64,000 nucleotides of DNA from Caproiciproducens sp. CPB-2 (GCF_036287215.1 NZ_CP142860.1:248001-312000), one strand, 5' to 3'; shown: positions 1 through 7,804, numbered from the stretch's first letter. Notes: generated from the letters alone by a model not told the origin. Translations and numbers: made by a program.

Positions 1-229
1 CGCCCAGAACGGGCTGGAGCGTCATCTGAGCTGCCTTTCCACCATGGAGGACAATCTGACGGCGGCGGAAAGCCGTATCCGCGACGTGGATATGGCGCGG
101 GAAATGATGGAGCTGGCGCGGCACAATATTCTGGTGCAGGCGGGCATGGCGATGCTGGCGCAGGCAAACCTGCAGCCGCAGCGGATTTTAAAGCTGCTGG
201 AAGACAGCCTGCCGAAAAACAATCAATAG
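1..229 (+). CDS. Flagellin, C-terminal fragment
   Basis: The open frame enters the window from the left and encodes the last 75 or so residues of a flagellin. The stretch NLTAAESRIRDVDMA followed by a helix ending MLAQANLQPQ is the conserved C-terminal D0 helix that packs in the core of the filament and is recognised for export and polymerisation. The start and the variable central domain lie outside the window. A hairpin terminator follows directly, so this is the last gene of its transcript. Motility is inferred from this gene alone. Confidence 0.93.
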   Translation, partial: AQNGLERHLSCLSTMEDNLTAAESRIRDVDMAREMMELARHNILVQAGMAMLAQANLQPQRILKLLEDSLPKNNQ

Positions 230-241
230 GAACCCATAAAG

Positions 242-280
242 AAAGCATCGGGGCGGGAATTTCCGTTCCGATGCTTTTTC
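242..280. terminator. Terminator after flagellin
   Basis: Ten-base inverted repeat AAAGCATCGG / CCGATGCTTT with a 16-base loop and a T run on the plus strand. Its A-flanked left arm could also serve the minus-strand FtsA-like gene that ends at 290. Confidence 0.8.
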
Positions 281-289
281 TGTATCATA

Positions 290-2383
290 TTACGGCCTTT
301 GGCTTTGATCCCAGTAGATATCCACACAGTCCCCGTCCGCGAGCACCTGCAAATAGGCCGCGTCCTGCCCGTTGACGTGCAGAATAATGTTCCCCTGCGG
401 CTTGGACAGATCGAAATCCACCAGATTGAGCATGTCAATCAGGCGGTAGGGCGTTTTGTCCTGCTTTGTTTTCAGGGCAAGGGGCGCGCCGTTCAGGGTA
501 ATATGAGTGACCGTTTGGACCGGCTGCTCTTCGTCTTCCCGCGGTTCACCGCTTTGCGGCGGTTCGGCGTCGGGCGGTGGCGTGCCGGCGCGCGCGGCGA
601 CGGGAGCGTATTCGATCCGGTCCTCCGCGGAAAGCGGGCTGTCGGGATCGGCGGGCTGTCCGTTGATCAGGTACGGGCGGGTTTCGTCCTCCCCCGCAAA
701 GACGAGAAGCTCCCGCAGCGTGTTGATCGGGAAGGTCTGGATCCGGTCCCGCATGCTGAGCGGATAGTCCGGACCGGCGGGCTGCCCGTTGACCATGGCG
801 CGGGTCCCCACGGTCATTTCCGAGCCATTGAAAAATACCCTGCGCGTTTCCTGCGGACCGGCCACCTCGCCGAGCAGCGGGTGCGCGTCTTCACCCGCCA
901 CGGCGGGCTCGAAGCCGATGCTGTCCCCGGCTTTGATCATGGCGGCGATGTTGCTTTCCGCGCCGTTCAGAAGGATGCGCGCCGCGGTCGGATGCCCGCC
1001 GTAGACGACTTTCTTTTCCCCGTTCAGCTCCACGATCATGCTCTGCCCGGAACGGCTGATGAGCTGATTGTAGCTGAACCCGTTCATCAGAAGCACGTCC
1101 AGGACGGAAAGCCTGCCGCTGCGGAAGAGCTTTGCGCGGCTGCCGTTCAGGGTGATGGAAAAGCTGTCGTTGATGAGGTTGAGCGCCGCGGAAACGGCGA
1201 TGCCCAGCGGGGTCGCGTATTCCGGCCCGGTTACGTCCTCTTCCGAAGCGGCCACATGCACCATAAAGTTGCTTCCGCCGATGGCCACGCGGGTCAGGGG
1301 CAGGTCGAGGTATTCCGCCACGCATTCGCACATGCCGGGCAGCTTGCTGCCGCCGCCCACCAGAAAGACCGCCGACGGGGGGCCGCCGTTGGCCTGTACG
1401 ATCCGCTGGGAGATTTCCTCGCAGAGCGCGCGCTTGACCGGTTCGGTTTTCTTGCGGATTTCCTCCGGCGTGACCGTATGCTCAAATCCAAGAATATCCG
1501 TAAAGACGATATTCCGTTCCCCGTTCATTTTCAGCTTGATTTCTTCCGCGGCGTTAAAGTCCACCAGATACATCTTCATGATCGCCTCGGTGACCTCGTC
1601 GCCCGCCACGGTCGCCATGGTGTAGCCCACGACGCCGCCGTCGCGGGACACGGCGATGTCCGAGGTGCCCGCGCCGATGTCCACCAGCGCAAGGTTCAGC
1701 AGGCGCAGCTTCTGCGGGATGGCCGCGTTCATGGCCGCGATCGGCTCCAGCGTCAGGCTCGAAACCTCCAGCCCGGTTTTGTGCATGGTGGTATACAGGC
1801 TGTCCACTACCTCGCGGGGCAGGAAGGTGGCGATGACTTCCACGCCGATGCTCTGCCCGCGGTGCTCCAGAAGGTTGGAAATAGGGTAGCGGTCCAGCGT
1901 GTACTGAATCACGGAATAGCCGACAAGGTAAAAGACGGGCTGGTTTTCGTCGGCGGTTTCGGGGTTGAACTGCCGCTCGGCCGCTTCGATCGCCCCCGCC
2001 TCCAGACGGCAGATCAGCTCCTCGTCGATCACCTGCGACTGCTTGAGCGCCAGCTCATAGGAGGCTTTCTGCGTTTTCAGCGCGCGTCCGGCCGCCGCGA
2101 CACAGACGTGCCGCAGCGGATAGCCGATCCGCTTTTCCAGCCGGTCCTTGACCTGCTTTGCCACCCGGCTTACCTGTTCGATATCTTCGATCTGGCCGTC
2201 GATCATGGCGCGTTTCGGATGTTCGACCTGCTCCACGGCGGAGATGCGCAGCTTTTCCTTCTCCAAGGTCCCTACAATGCCGATCACGCTCCTTGTCCCG
2301 ATGTCGAGCGCGAACACATAATCTTCCGCCGCCGCGTCGTCCGCGGGCTTTTTCAGAGAATCGGGCTGTTTTTTAGTTTGCAT
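290..2383 (-). CDS. FtsA-like actin-fold ATPase with long C-terminal extension
   Basis: 697 residues. The N-terminal half carries actin/Hsp70-type ATPase signatures: a phosphate-1 loop FALDIGTRSVIGIVG near residue 22, an SHS2-like insertion, a phosphate-2 segment ALVDIGAGTSDIAV and an adenosine motif VFLVGGGSKLPG. This is the FtsA/PilM branch, which tethers FtsZ or pilus platforms to the membrane. Usual FtsA is about 420-440 residues; here about 300 more follow, with recurring LNG/VNGQPA units that look like small beta-rich (possibly beta-grasp) repeats. I see no obvious terminal amphipathic helix of the FtsA kind. The start is the ATG with GGAGG eight bases upstream; the longer frame beginning 35 codons earlier has none. 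The gene stands alone. Whether it acts in division, sporulation or another process is not shown. Confidence 0.75.
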   Translation of the reverse strand: MQTKKQPDSLKKPADDAAAEDYVFALDIGTRSVIGIVGTLEKEKLRISAVEQVEHPKRAMIDGQIEDIEQVSRVAKQVKDRLEKRIGYPLRHVCVAAAGRALKTQKASYELALKQSQVIDEELICRLEAGAIEAAERQFNPETADENQPVFYLVGYSVIQYTLDRYPISNLLEHRGQSIGVEVIATFLPREVVDSLYTTMHKTGLEVSSLTLEPIAAMNAAIPQKLRLLNLALVDIGAGTSDIAVSRDGGVVGYTMATVAGDEVTEAIMKMYLVDFNAAEEIKLKMNGERNIVFTDILGFEHTVTPEEIRKKTEPVKRALCEEISQRIVQANGGPPSAVFLVGGGSKLPGMCECVAEYLDLPLTRVAIGGSNFMVHVAASEEDVTGPEYATPLGIAVSAALNLINDSFSITLNGSRAKLFRSGRLSVLDVLLMNGFSYNQLISRSGQSMIVELNGEKKVVYGGHPTAARILLNGAESNIAAMIKAGDSIGFEPAVAGEDAHPLLGEVAGPQETRRVFFNGSEMTVGTRAMVNGQPAGPDYPLSMRDRIQTFPINTLRELLVFAGEDETRPYLINGQPADPDSPLSAEDRIEYAPVAARAGTPPPDAEPPQSGEPREDEEQPVQTVTHITLNGAPLALKTKQDKTPYRLIDMLNLVDFDLSKPQGNIILHVNGQDAAYLQVLADGDCVDIYWDQSQRP

Positions 2384-2477
2384 AGGTATGGCCTCCGCTT
2401 CGCAGAAATTCGTCTGTTTATGACATTGTTTTCCATTTGATTTTACTACAGATCGCCGGCAATTGCAATCGGGAGGG

Positions 2478-3167
2478 TCATTTGTCAAACTGGAGAAGCC
2501 TTTCCAGTTTTTTCGGGTCGGTAATGGTGATGCCGCCGCGGGAGAGGGAAACCATTCCCTCGCTCTGGAAATATTTCAGCATGCGGGTCACGACCTCGCG
2601 CGCGGAGCCCATGTTTTTCGCAATGGCCTCGTGCGTGATGCTGAACGTGCTGCTGCCGGCAATCGCGGACTGCTCCAGCAGGAAGTTGGCCAGGCGGCGG
2701 TCAAAGCTCATGAAAAGCACCTGCTCCATCACCCACATCACGTCGGAAAAGCGGGAGGAAATCAGCTGGCTCGTAAAGTTCGAAACCGCCAGACAGGTCT
2801 GATTCAGTTCGTTGTATACCGCCGTGGGAATCAGCAGGATCCGGGAGTCCTCCGCCGCCTCAATATAGATGTCGAAGCTGATGTTTTTCAGCATGCAGGA
2901 GGCCGAAAAAATACAGATGTCCCGTTCAAAAAGACGGTAAATGGTGATTTCCTTTCCCGCGTCGGAAAGGATAAAAGCGCGCAGATGCCCGCTGAGCACC
3001 AGAATCAGCCCCATGCAGTCCTGTGCGCCGTCGTGCAGCCGCCGGCCCTTCCCGTAGGAAGAACCGGAAACCGACTGCTCCAGAAGGGTTTGCTGCCTTT
3101 GCGTCAGCTGATGCCAAAAGGGAAGCGCCTCCCTCATAAATACAAGCTCTTTCTGTGTAACGGCCAT
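2478..3167 (-). CDS. Crp/Fnr-family transcriptional regulator
   Basis: 229 residues with an N-terminal cyclic-nucleotide-binding-type beta barrel (about 20-145), a dimerisation helix and a C-terminal winged helix (about 165-222). The recognition helix SAREVVTRMLKYF keeps the RExxxR pattern that in E. coli CRP reads TGTGA half-sites. No N-terminal cysteine cluster of the FNR [4Fe-4S] type is visible, so the ligand is unknown. GGGGAGG precedes the ATG. Three GTGA-N5-TCAC sites lie upstream of the neighbouring trxA and trxB genes, which makes it their likely regulator; this link is inference from motif and position. Confidence 0.88.
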   Translation of the reverse strand: MAVTQKELVFMREALPFWHQLTQRQQTLLEQSVSGSSYGKGRRLHDGAQDCMGLILVLSGHLRAFILSDAGKEITIYRLFERDICIFSASCMLKNISFDIYIEAAEDSRILLIPTAVYNELNQTCLAVSNFTSQLISSRFSDVMWVMEQVLFMSFDRRLANFLLEQSAIAGSSTFSITHEAIAKNMGSAREVVTRMLKYFQSEGMVSLSRGGITITDPKKLERLLQFDK

Positions 3168-3242
3168 CCCGGCTGCCTCCCCGAATCAGCCGCACCGGGC
3201 GGCCGATATTTCTTTTTGGGTTTATTATACTACAGAAAAACA

Positions 3243-3276
3243 AAAGAAAAAAGCCCCGCATCCGTGATGCGGGGCT
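3243..3276 (-). terminator. Terminator downstream of trxA repeat
   Basis: AGCCCCGCAT / ATGCGGGGCT with a five-base loop, followed on the minus strand by a T-rich run. It ends minus-strand transcription coming from trxA before the Crp/Fnr gene. Confidence 0.8.
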
Positions 3277-3440
3277 CAGGCTGTCGATAAAGTCGCGCAA
3301 CCGCAAAATTGTTTTACAATTTTGCTTACTGCGTTGGCTGCACTTGCAAATTCCGGTTACATACAACAAGTATGCTCCTTCATTTGCGGCGCTTGCCGCC
3401 TTGGCTTGCACGATTTTTCGACGCCTGACAAGTTTTTAAA
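3277..3440. repeat. Dispersed intergenic repeat, long copy
   Basis: Non-coding stretch between the regulator and trxA. It holds the block AAAGTCGCGCAACCGCAAAA, followed by an AT hairpin (CAAAATTG, tttta, CAATTTTG). The same block recurs at 11713-11755, just past the larC stop codon. Both copies lie in the same orientation, directly downstream of a minus-strand gene. Short frames across it look like translations of a repeat, not genes. Confidence 0.65.
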
Positions 3441-3447
3441 ATGTGTT

Positions 3448-3759
3448 TTATTGGACCATGCTCAGGATGGATTCCTTGCTTTTGGTGCCGACGGAGGAAG
3501 TCACGACTTTTCCGTCCTTCATCACCACCAGAGTGGGGATGCTCATGACGCCGAACTGAGAGGCAAGCTCAGGCTCCTCGTCCACATTTACCTTGCCTAC
3601 CTTTAAGGTGGCGGAAGCCTCTTCGGCAATCTCATCCACGATGGGCGACACCATGCGGCAGGGGCCGCACCACGGGGCCCAGAAATCAATAAGTACGGTC
3701 TTGTCGGCGTTGACCGCCTCCTGCGTAAAATTGTCTTTTGTCAAAGTTACCACTGCCAT
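3448..3759 (-). CDS. trxA: Thioredoxin
   Basis: 103 residues, standard thioredoxin length. The redox motif WCGPC has its cysteines at residues 31 and 34, and the cis-proline loop SIPTLVV is present. It reduces disulfides in target proteins in the cytoplasm. It lies 110 bases downstream of the reductase gene on the same strand but has its own TATAAT and its own Crp/Fnr-type site, so it can be transcribed separately. An AGGAG site precedes the ATG. Confidence 0.97.
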   Translation of the reverse strand: MAVVTLTKDNFTQEAVNADKTVLIDFWAPWCGPCRMVSPIVDEIAEEASATLKVGKVNVDEEPELASQFGVMSIPTLVVMKDGKVVTSSVGTKSKESILSMVQ

Positions 3760-3812
3760 TATTCATTCTCCTTTGTCCATGTTTAAGAATAGTTTTCTCC
3801 GTTTGTACCCCT

Positions 3813-3854
3813 ATTATATACCGGAAATCGAAATTTTTCCGTGACTACATCACG
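3813..3854 (-). promoter_or_regulatory. trxA promoter with Crp/Fnr-type site
   Basis: On the minus strand TATAAT occupies 3813-3818. The inverted repeat CGTGACTACATCACG occupies 3840-3854 and takes the place of a recognisable -35 box. Its centre is about 40 bases upstream of the expected start of transcription, the position used by class II CRP/FNR activators. Confidence 0.6.
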
Positions 3855-3869
3855 TTTTGACGAAAAAAG

Positions 3870-4733
3870 TTATTTTTTGCGGCTGCGCAGATATTGAATG
3901 GCGCTGGTCGCGGCTCTGGCGCCGTCGTAGACCGCTTTGGAAATCTGGTACATCCCGCCGGTGCAGTCGCCCGCCGCGTAAAGGCCGGGAATACTCGTCT
4001 GCATGCGGTCGTTTACCACGATGCGGCCGTTTTCGGTTTCGGCGCCCATGGTGCGGGCGAAATCCGCGCTGGACGCCACGCCCAGAGCGATGAACAGCCC
4101 GCTGAGCGGCTGGGTGGAGCCGTCGCGGAAAGCGATGGATTCCAAAACGCTGTCGCCTCTGAGAGCCTCTATTTCCTTTTTATTCACGGCAATCTGTTCG
4201 GGAAATTCCGCGGAGGGTTCACGTCCGTTGGTCAGTACCGTGACCGAACCGACGACCGGCAGAAGCTCGGCCGCCTCGTGCAGGGCGTAGTCGCCGTCCC
4301 CCAGAACGGCAACGGCTTTTCCGCGGTAGAAAAACGCGTCGCAGACGGCGCAGTAGCTGACGCCTTTTCCCTCAAATCTGCTCAGGCCCTCGATCCCGGG
4401 CGATTTTCTGGAAGCGCCGGTCGCGAGGATGACCACAGGGGCTTTGTAGGCGCCCTGTTTTGACTGGACGGTAAACTCGCCGTCGTAGCTGATGCCCAGA
4501 ACCTCGTCGCTGACGATGGAAACGCCGAGCCTTTCGGCCTGGTCGATTCCGTTGCGGACCAGCTGTTCTCCGGAAATAGGGGTGGGAAAGCCGTAATAAT
4601 TTTCGATTTCCCCCGCTTTTGATAAAGCTCCGCTGTCGCGCCCGATTACCATGGTGTCCAGCCCGGCGCGTGCCGTATAGGCTGCTGAAGAGATTCCGGC
4701 GGGACCGTTTCCCAAGATGATTATATCGGCCAT
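3870..4733 (-). CDS. trxB: Thioredoxin-reductase-like flavoprotein, probably ferredoxin-dependent
   Basis: 287 residues. The N-terminal FAD motif ILGNGPAGISSA (7-18), the redox pair CAVC (128-131) and the C-terminal FAD motif GLYAAGDCTG match low-molecular-weight thioredoxin reductase. The pyridine-nucleotide domain is degenerate: the usual GGGDSA-type loop reads GDGDYA (145-150), and the HRR motif that grips the NADPH phosphate is replaced by TNG. Clostridial ferredoxin-linked reductases (FFTR) lose the same two motifs, so electrons probably come from ferredoxin. GAGGG upstream favours the ATG used here over a start 23 codons earlier. Pairs with trxA. Confidence 0.85.
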   Translation of the reverse strand: MADIIILGNGPAGISSAAYTARAGLDTMVIGRDSGALSKAGEIENYYGFPTPISGEQLVRNGIDQAERLGVSIVSDEVLGISYDGEFTVQSKQGAYKAPVVILATGASRKSPGIEGLSRFEGKGVSYCAVCDAFFYRGKAVAVLGDGDYALHEAAELLPVVGSVTVLTNGREPSAEFPEQIAVNKKEIEALRGDSVLESIAFRDGSTQPLSGLFIALGVASSADFARTMGAETENGRIVVNDRMQTSIPGLYAAGDCTGGMYQISKAVYDGARAATSAIQYLRSRKK

Positions 4734-4761
4734 CGTTTCACCCTCTCTGGTTGATTGTTTT

Positions 4762-4837
4762 ATTATATGCCGTAAAGGAGATTTATTCTGTGACATGGTC
4801 ACATCCGGGCCTTCTTCCGCTGTGTGATTTAGTCACG
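4762..4837 (-). promoter_or_regulatory. trxB promoter with two Crp/Fnr-type sites
   Basis: Minus-strand TATAAT at 4762-4767 has no good -35 box. TGTGACATGGTCACA (4789-4803) is centred about 40 bases and TGTGATTTAGTCACG (4823-4837) about 74 bases upstream of the predicted start. Both have the GTGA-N5-TCAC form also found before trxA. Confidence 0.65.
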
Positions 4838-4960
4838 GAATCCTATCTTCCCTCATGATATCATAAAACCGTAAAAGATTACACTACAATATTTGCAATT
4901 TTTCAAATTGAATTCCGATTTTATAGCAATTCCATTTCAGCTTGCGAGACAAAACACGTT

Positions 4961-5098
4961 CCTCCCCCGCCGAAGGCGGGAGAGGAACGCAACCTTGTTG
5001 CAGAATTAACTGGAAATGCTGTAAGTTTCCTCTTTGAGGGAGCCGGAAGGCAAAGCCCGACTGAAGGGTTTTATGGAAGCCGGACAGGGGCGGCGCAC
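4961..5098. repeat. GC-rich dispersed repeat
   Basis: Gene-free stretch between trxB and the CoA-disulfide reductase gene. It begins with a hairpin (CCCGCC, gaag, GGCGGG) and includes CTCTTTGAGGGAGC with a downstream GACTGAAGGG. A related stretch, CTCTTTGAGGGAGCTGG with GACTGAGGGAG, lies after nadE at 47925-47990. This looks like a REP-type intergenic repeat. Confidence 0.5.
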
Positions 5099-5163
5099 GA
5101 AAAAAATTCATTTTTGAAAACTTGCATCCATAAGCTTTATATGATTGGAAAGGTGGAAATACA

Positions 5164-6855
5164 ATGAAGGTACTGATTGTCGGCGGTGTTGCGGGCGGCG
5201 CGGGCGCGGCTACCAGGCTGCGCAGGCAGAGCGAGGAAGCCAAAATCATCCTGTTTGAAAAGGGAGAGTACATTTCCTACGCAAACTGCGGTCTTCCCTA
5301 CTATATCGGGGGAACGATCCGGGACAGGGAAAAGCTGATCGTCACGCAGCCGGAGCTGCTTCGCAGGCGCTTTGGCATCGATGTGCGTACGAAGAGCGAG
5401 GTCGTGAAAATTGACCGTGAAAAAAAGACGGTGACCGTACAAAATCACGCGGACGGCAGCACTTACGAGGAAAGCTATGATAAACTGATCCTTTCGCCCG
5501 GCGCGGTGCCGAAGCGCCCCAATCTGCCCGGAATCGACAGCGAGGGGATCTTTACGCTGCGCACGGTGCCGGATACGCTTCAGATCGACGCCTATATTAA
5601 GGAAAAGCACGCGAAGTCGGCCGTTGTGGTCGGCGCGGGCTTTATCGGGGTGGAAATGGCGGAAAATCTGAAGGAACGCGGCCTTGACGTCACGATTGTC
5701 GAATTTCTGGATCAGGCCGTTGCCTCCCTTGACCCGGAAATGGCGGCAATCCTGCACCGCCATATGAGAGAAAACGGAGTCAAATTACTATTCGGCACAG
5801 GGGTGCAGGGCTTTGAAAAATCCGACGGCCTGAAAGTGAAGCTGACCGGAGACAGGGAAATGGAGGCCGATCTGGTCATCCTGAGCGTCGGCGTCGCGCC
5901 GGACAGCCGCCTTGCCAAAAAGGCCGGACTGGAGCTGGGCGTCGGCGGAAGCATCCTGACCGACGATACCTTCGCCACCTCCGACCCGGATATTTTCGCG
6001 GTCGGCGACGCCGTTTCCGTCCGCCAGATCGTGACCGGGGACAGGACGCTGGTTCCCCTTGCCGGGCCCGCCAACAAGCAGGGGCGGCTCGCCGGGGACA
6101 ATGTTCTGGGGCGGAGGATCACGAGGGACAGCGGCGTACAGGGCAGCGCGGTGCTGAAGGTGTTCGACATGACCGCCGCTTCCACCGGGCTGAACGAGAA
6201 ACAGCTGAAAGCACAGGGGATTCCGTATCAGAAGACTTATATCCATCCGTCGAGCCACGCGGGCTACTACCCCGGATCCTCACAGATCAGCATGAAGCTG
6301 CTGTTCGCGCCGGACGGCAAAATCCTCGGCGCGCAGGCGGTCGGCTATGAGGGAGTGGATAAACGCATCGACGTGATTGCCACCGCGCTTCGGCTGGGCG
6401 GAACGGTCTACGACCTTGAAAAGCTGGAGCTCTGCTACGCGCCGCCTTATTCCTCCGCGAAGGACCCGGTGAACATGCTGGGCTTTACGGCGGCCAATAT
6501 CCTGCGCGGCGACGTAAAAGTGTTCCACTATGACGAGGTGGATTCGCTGGACCGTGAAAAGATCACTTTGCTGGACGTCAGGACGCCCGACGAAATGAAA
6601 ATGGGTACGCTCGACGGCGCAATCGGAATTCCTCTGGACAGCCTGCGCGGGCGGATGGGCGAGCTGCCGAAAGACAAACCGGTGTACGCGTTCTGTCAGG
6701 TGGGCCTGCGCGGATACCTTGCCGCAAGGATTCTGGCGCAGAACGGCTACGACGTCTACAACCTCAGCGGCGGATACAAGACCTACGTCACCGCCAAAGG
6801 GGACAGGGAAAGTCCGACGGGAACCGACTGTGTCGGCGTAAAAAAAAAACAGTAA
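5164..6855 (+). CDS. CoA-disulfide reductase / persulfide reductase with rhodanese domain
   Basis: 563 residues. An N-terminal pyridine-nucleotide disulfide oxidoreductase part (1-450) carries the FAD motif IVGGVAGGAGAATRLR and the single redox cysteine Cys42 in NCGLPYYIGG, the signature of CoA-disulfide reductases. A C-terminal rhodanese domain (about 460-545) has its active cysteine at 511 in CQVGLRGY. Such fusions reduce CoA-disulfide, CoA-persulfide or polysulfide using NAD(P)H. AAAGGTGG precedes the ATG. The frame closes just after a run of ten A at 6840-6849. Deleting one A would join it to the TusA-DsrE frame that follows, an arrangement known as single longer proteins in other Firmicutes. 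Confidence 0.88.
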   Translation: MKVLIVGGVAGGAGAATRLRRQSEEAKIILFEKGEYISYANCGLPYYIGGTIRDREKLIVTQPELLRRRFGIDVRTKSEVVKIDREKKTVTVQNHADGSTYEESYDKLILSPGAVPKRPNLPGIDSEGIFTLRTVPDTLQIDAYIKEKHAKSAVVVGAGFIGVEMAENLKERGLDVTIVEFLDQAVASLDPEMAAILHRHMRENGVKLLFGTGVQGFEKSDGLKVKLTGDREMEADLVILSVGVAPDSRLAKKAGLELGVGGSILTDDTFATSDPDIFAVGDAVSVRQIVTGDRTLVPLAGPANKQGRLAGDNVLGRRITRDSGVQGSAVLKVFDMTAASTGLNEKQLKAQGIPYQKTYIHPSSHAGYYPGSSQISMKLLFAPDGKILGAQAVGYEGVDKRIDVIATALRLGGTVYDLEKLELCYAPPYSSAKDPVNMLGFTAANILRGDVKVFHYDEVDSLDREKITLLDVRTPDEMKMGTLDGAIGIPLDSLRGRMGELPKDKPVYAFCQVGLRGYLAARILAQNGYDVYNLSGGYKTYVTAKGDRESPTGTDCVGVKKKQ

Positions 6856-6898
6856 CGGCGGGGAAGAGATAAAATCGGCGTGCTGCCGGGACGCGGAA

Positions 6899-7615
6899 AT
6901 GCTGGAGGTGGACGCCAGCGGCCTGCAGTGCCCCGGCCCGATCATGAAAGCCTCGGAAGGAATCAAAAGGATTCAGGACGGGGATTGCCTGACCATCCGC
7001 GCGACCGACCCGGCGTTTGCCTCGGACATCAGCGTCTGGTGCGAAAGGACGGGGAACCTGCTGCTCGGCGTGCAGCGCGAGGGTGCGGCCTACACCGTCA
7101 GAATCCAGAAGGGCGCGCAGGCCCCCGCCGTCCCGGCCCGGAGCGGGAACGACAAGAGCATGGTGGTGTTCAGCGGCGACCTCGACAAGGCCCTGGCGGC
7201 GCTGATCATCGCCAACGGCGCGGCCTCCATGGGCCGGAAGGTCACGATGTTCTTCACCTTCTGGGGATTGAATATCCTGCGTAGAAGCGAAAAGGTACCT
7301 GTGAAGAAGAATTTCATAGAGAGCATGTTCGGCAGGATGATGCCGCGCGGAAGCAAAAAGCTGGGCCTTTCCAAAATGAACATGATGGGCATGGGCTCCA
7401 AAATGATCCGCGGGGTCATGAAGAGCAAAAACGTTTCTTCGCCGGAGGAGCTTCTTCGCTCCGCCATGGACGGCGGGGTGAGGATCGTGGCCTGCCAGAT
7501 GTCCATGGACATTATGGGGATCAAGCCGGAAGAGCTGATCGACGGGGTGGAAATCGCGGGCGTCGCCACCTTCCTCGGCTCCGCCGAGCAGTCGGACACC
7601 AATCTGTTTATCTGA
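6899..7615 (+). CDS. TusA-DsrE fusion protein (sulfur transfer), possibly split from the preceding gene
   Basis: 238 residues. Residues 1-70 form a TusA/SirA domain with the sulfur-carrying CPGP motif (Cys11). Residues about 85-238 form a DsrE/DsrF-like domain with FFTFWGLNIL and a methionine-rich middle. It would accept persulfide sulfur from the upstream rhodanese domain. The ATG at 6899 has only a weak purine-rich upstream sequence, and the frame stays open upstream to the poly-A run. The natural product may therefore be a fusion with the preceding protein made through slippage or, in the true genome, without a frameshift. Confidence 0.8.
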   Translation: MLEVDASGLQCPGPIMKASEGIKRIQDGDCLTIRATDPAFASDISVWCERTGNLLLGVQREGAAYTVRIQKGAQAPAVPARSGNDKSMVVFSGDLDKALAALIIANGAASMGRKVTMFFTFWGLNILRRSEKVPVKKNFIESMFGRMMPRGSKKLGLSKMNMMGMGSKMIRGVMKSKNVSSPEELLRSAMDGGVRIVACQMSMDIMGIKPEELIDGVEIAGVATFLGSAEQSDTNLFI

Positions 7616-7674
7616 CAAAAATCCGGGCTTCGGAGCAGTTTTTCCGGCGGTTCGGTCATATTGCACAGGAAACG

Positions 7675-7716
7675 GCGCTTTGAGTTGGGCTAATCAGCCT
7701 GATTCAAAGCGCATTT
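7675..7716 (+). terminator. Terminator after TusA-DsrE gene
   Basis: GCGCTTTGA / TCAAAGCGC enclosing an inner GGCT / AGCC pair, followed by ATTTTAT. It ends the sulfur-transfer transcript. Confidence 0.75.
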
Positions 7717-7775
7717 TATGCAGATTGCTGAAATCCGCTTTACAAAAAGTGGCATTCCGTTTCAGGCTTTATCCA

Positions 7776-7804
7776 TTGACAAAGCCGGTCGAACGGTGTA
7801 AAAT
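7776..7804 (+). promoter_or_regulatory. Sigma-A promoter of the glycerol-3-phosphate operon
   Basis: TTGACA at 7776-7781, a 17-base spacer and TAAAAT at 7799-7804, close to the vegetative consensus. It lies about 130 bases upstream of the first gene. Confidence 0.85.

Noticed and set aside
299..2440. 713-codon open frame on the plus strand opposite the FtsA-like gene
   Set aside because: Arg/His/Gly-rich shadow translation of a GC-rich gene, without a ribosome site or known motifs.
3322..3606. 94-codon frame between the regulator and trxA
   Set aside because: Starts in the dispersed repeat and runs antisense into trxA; no ribosome site.
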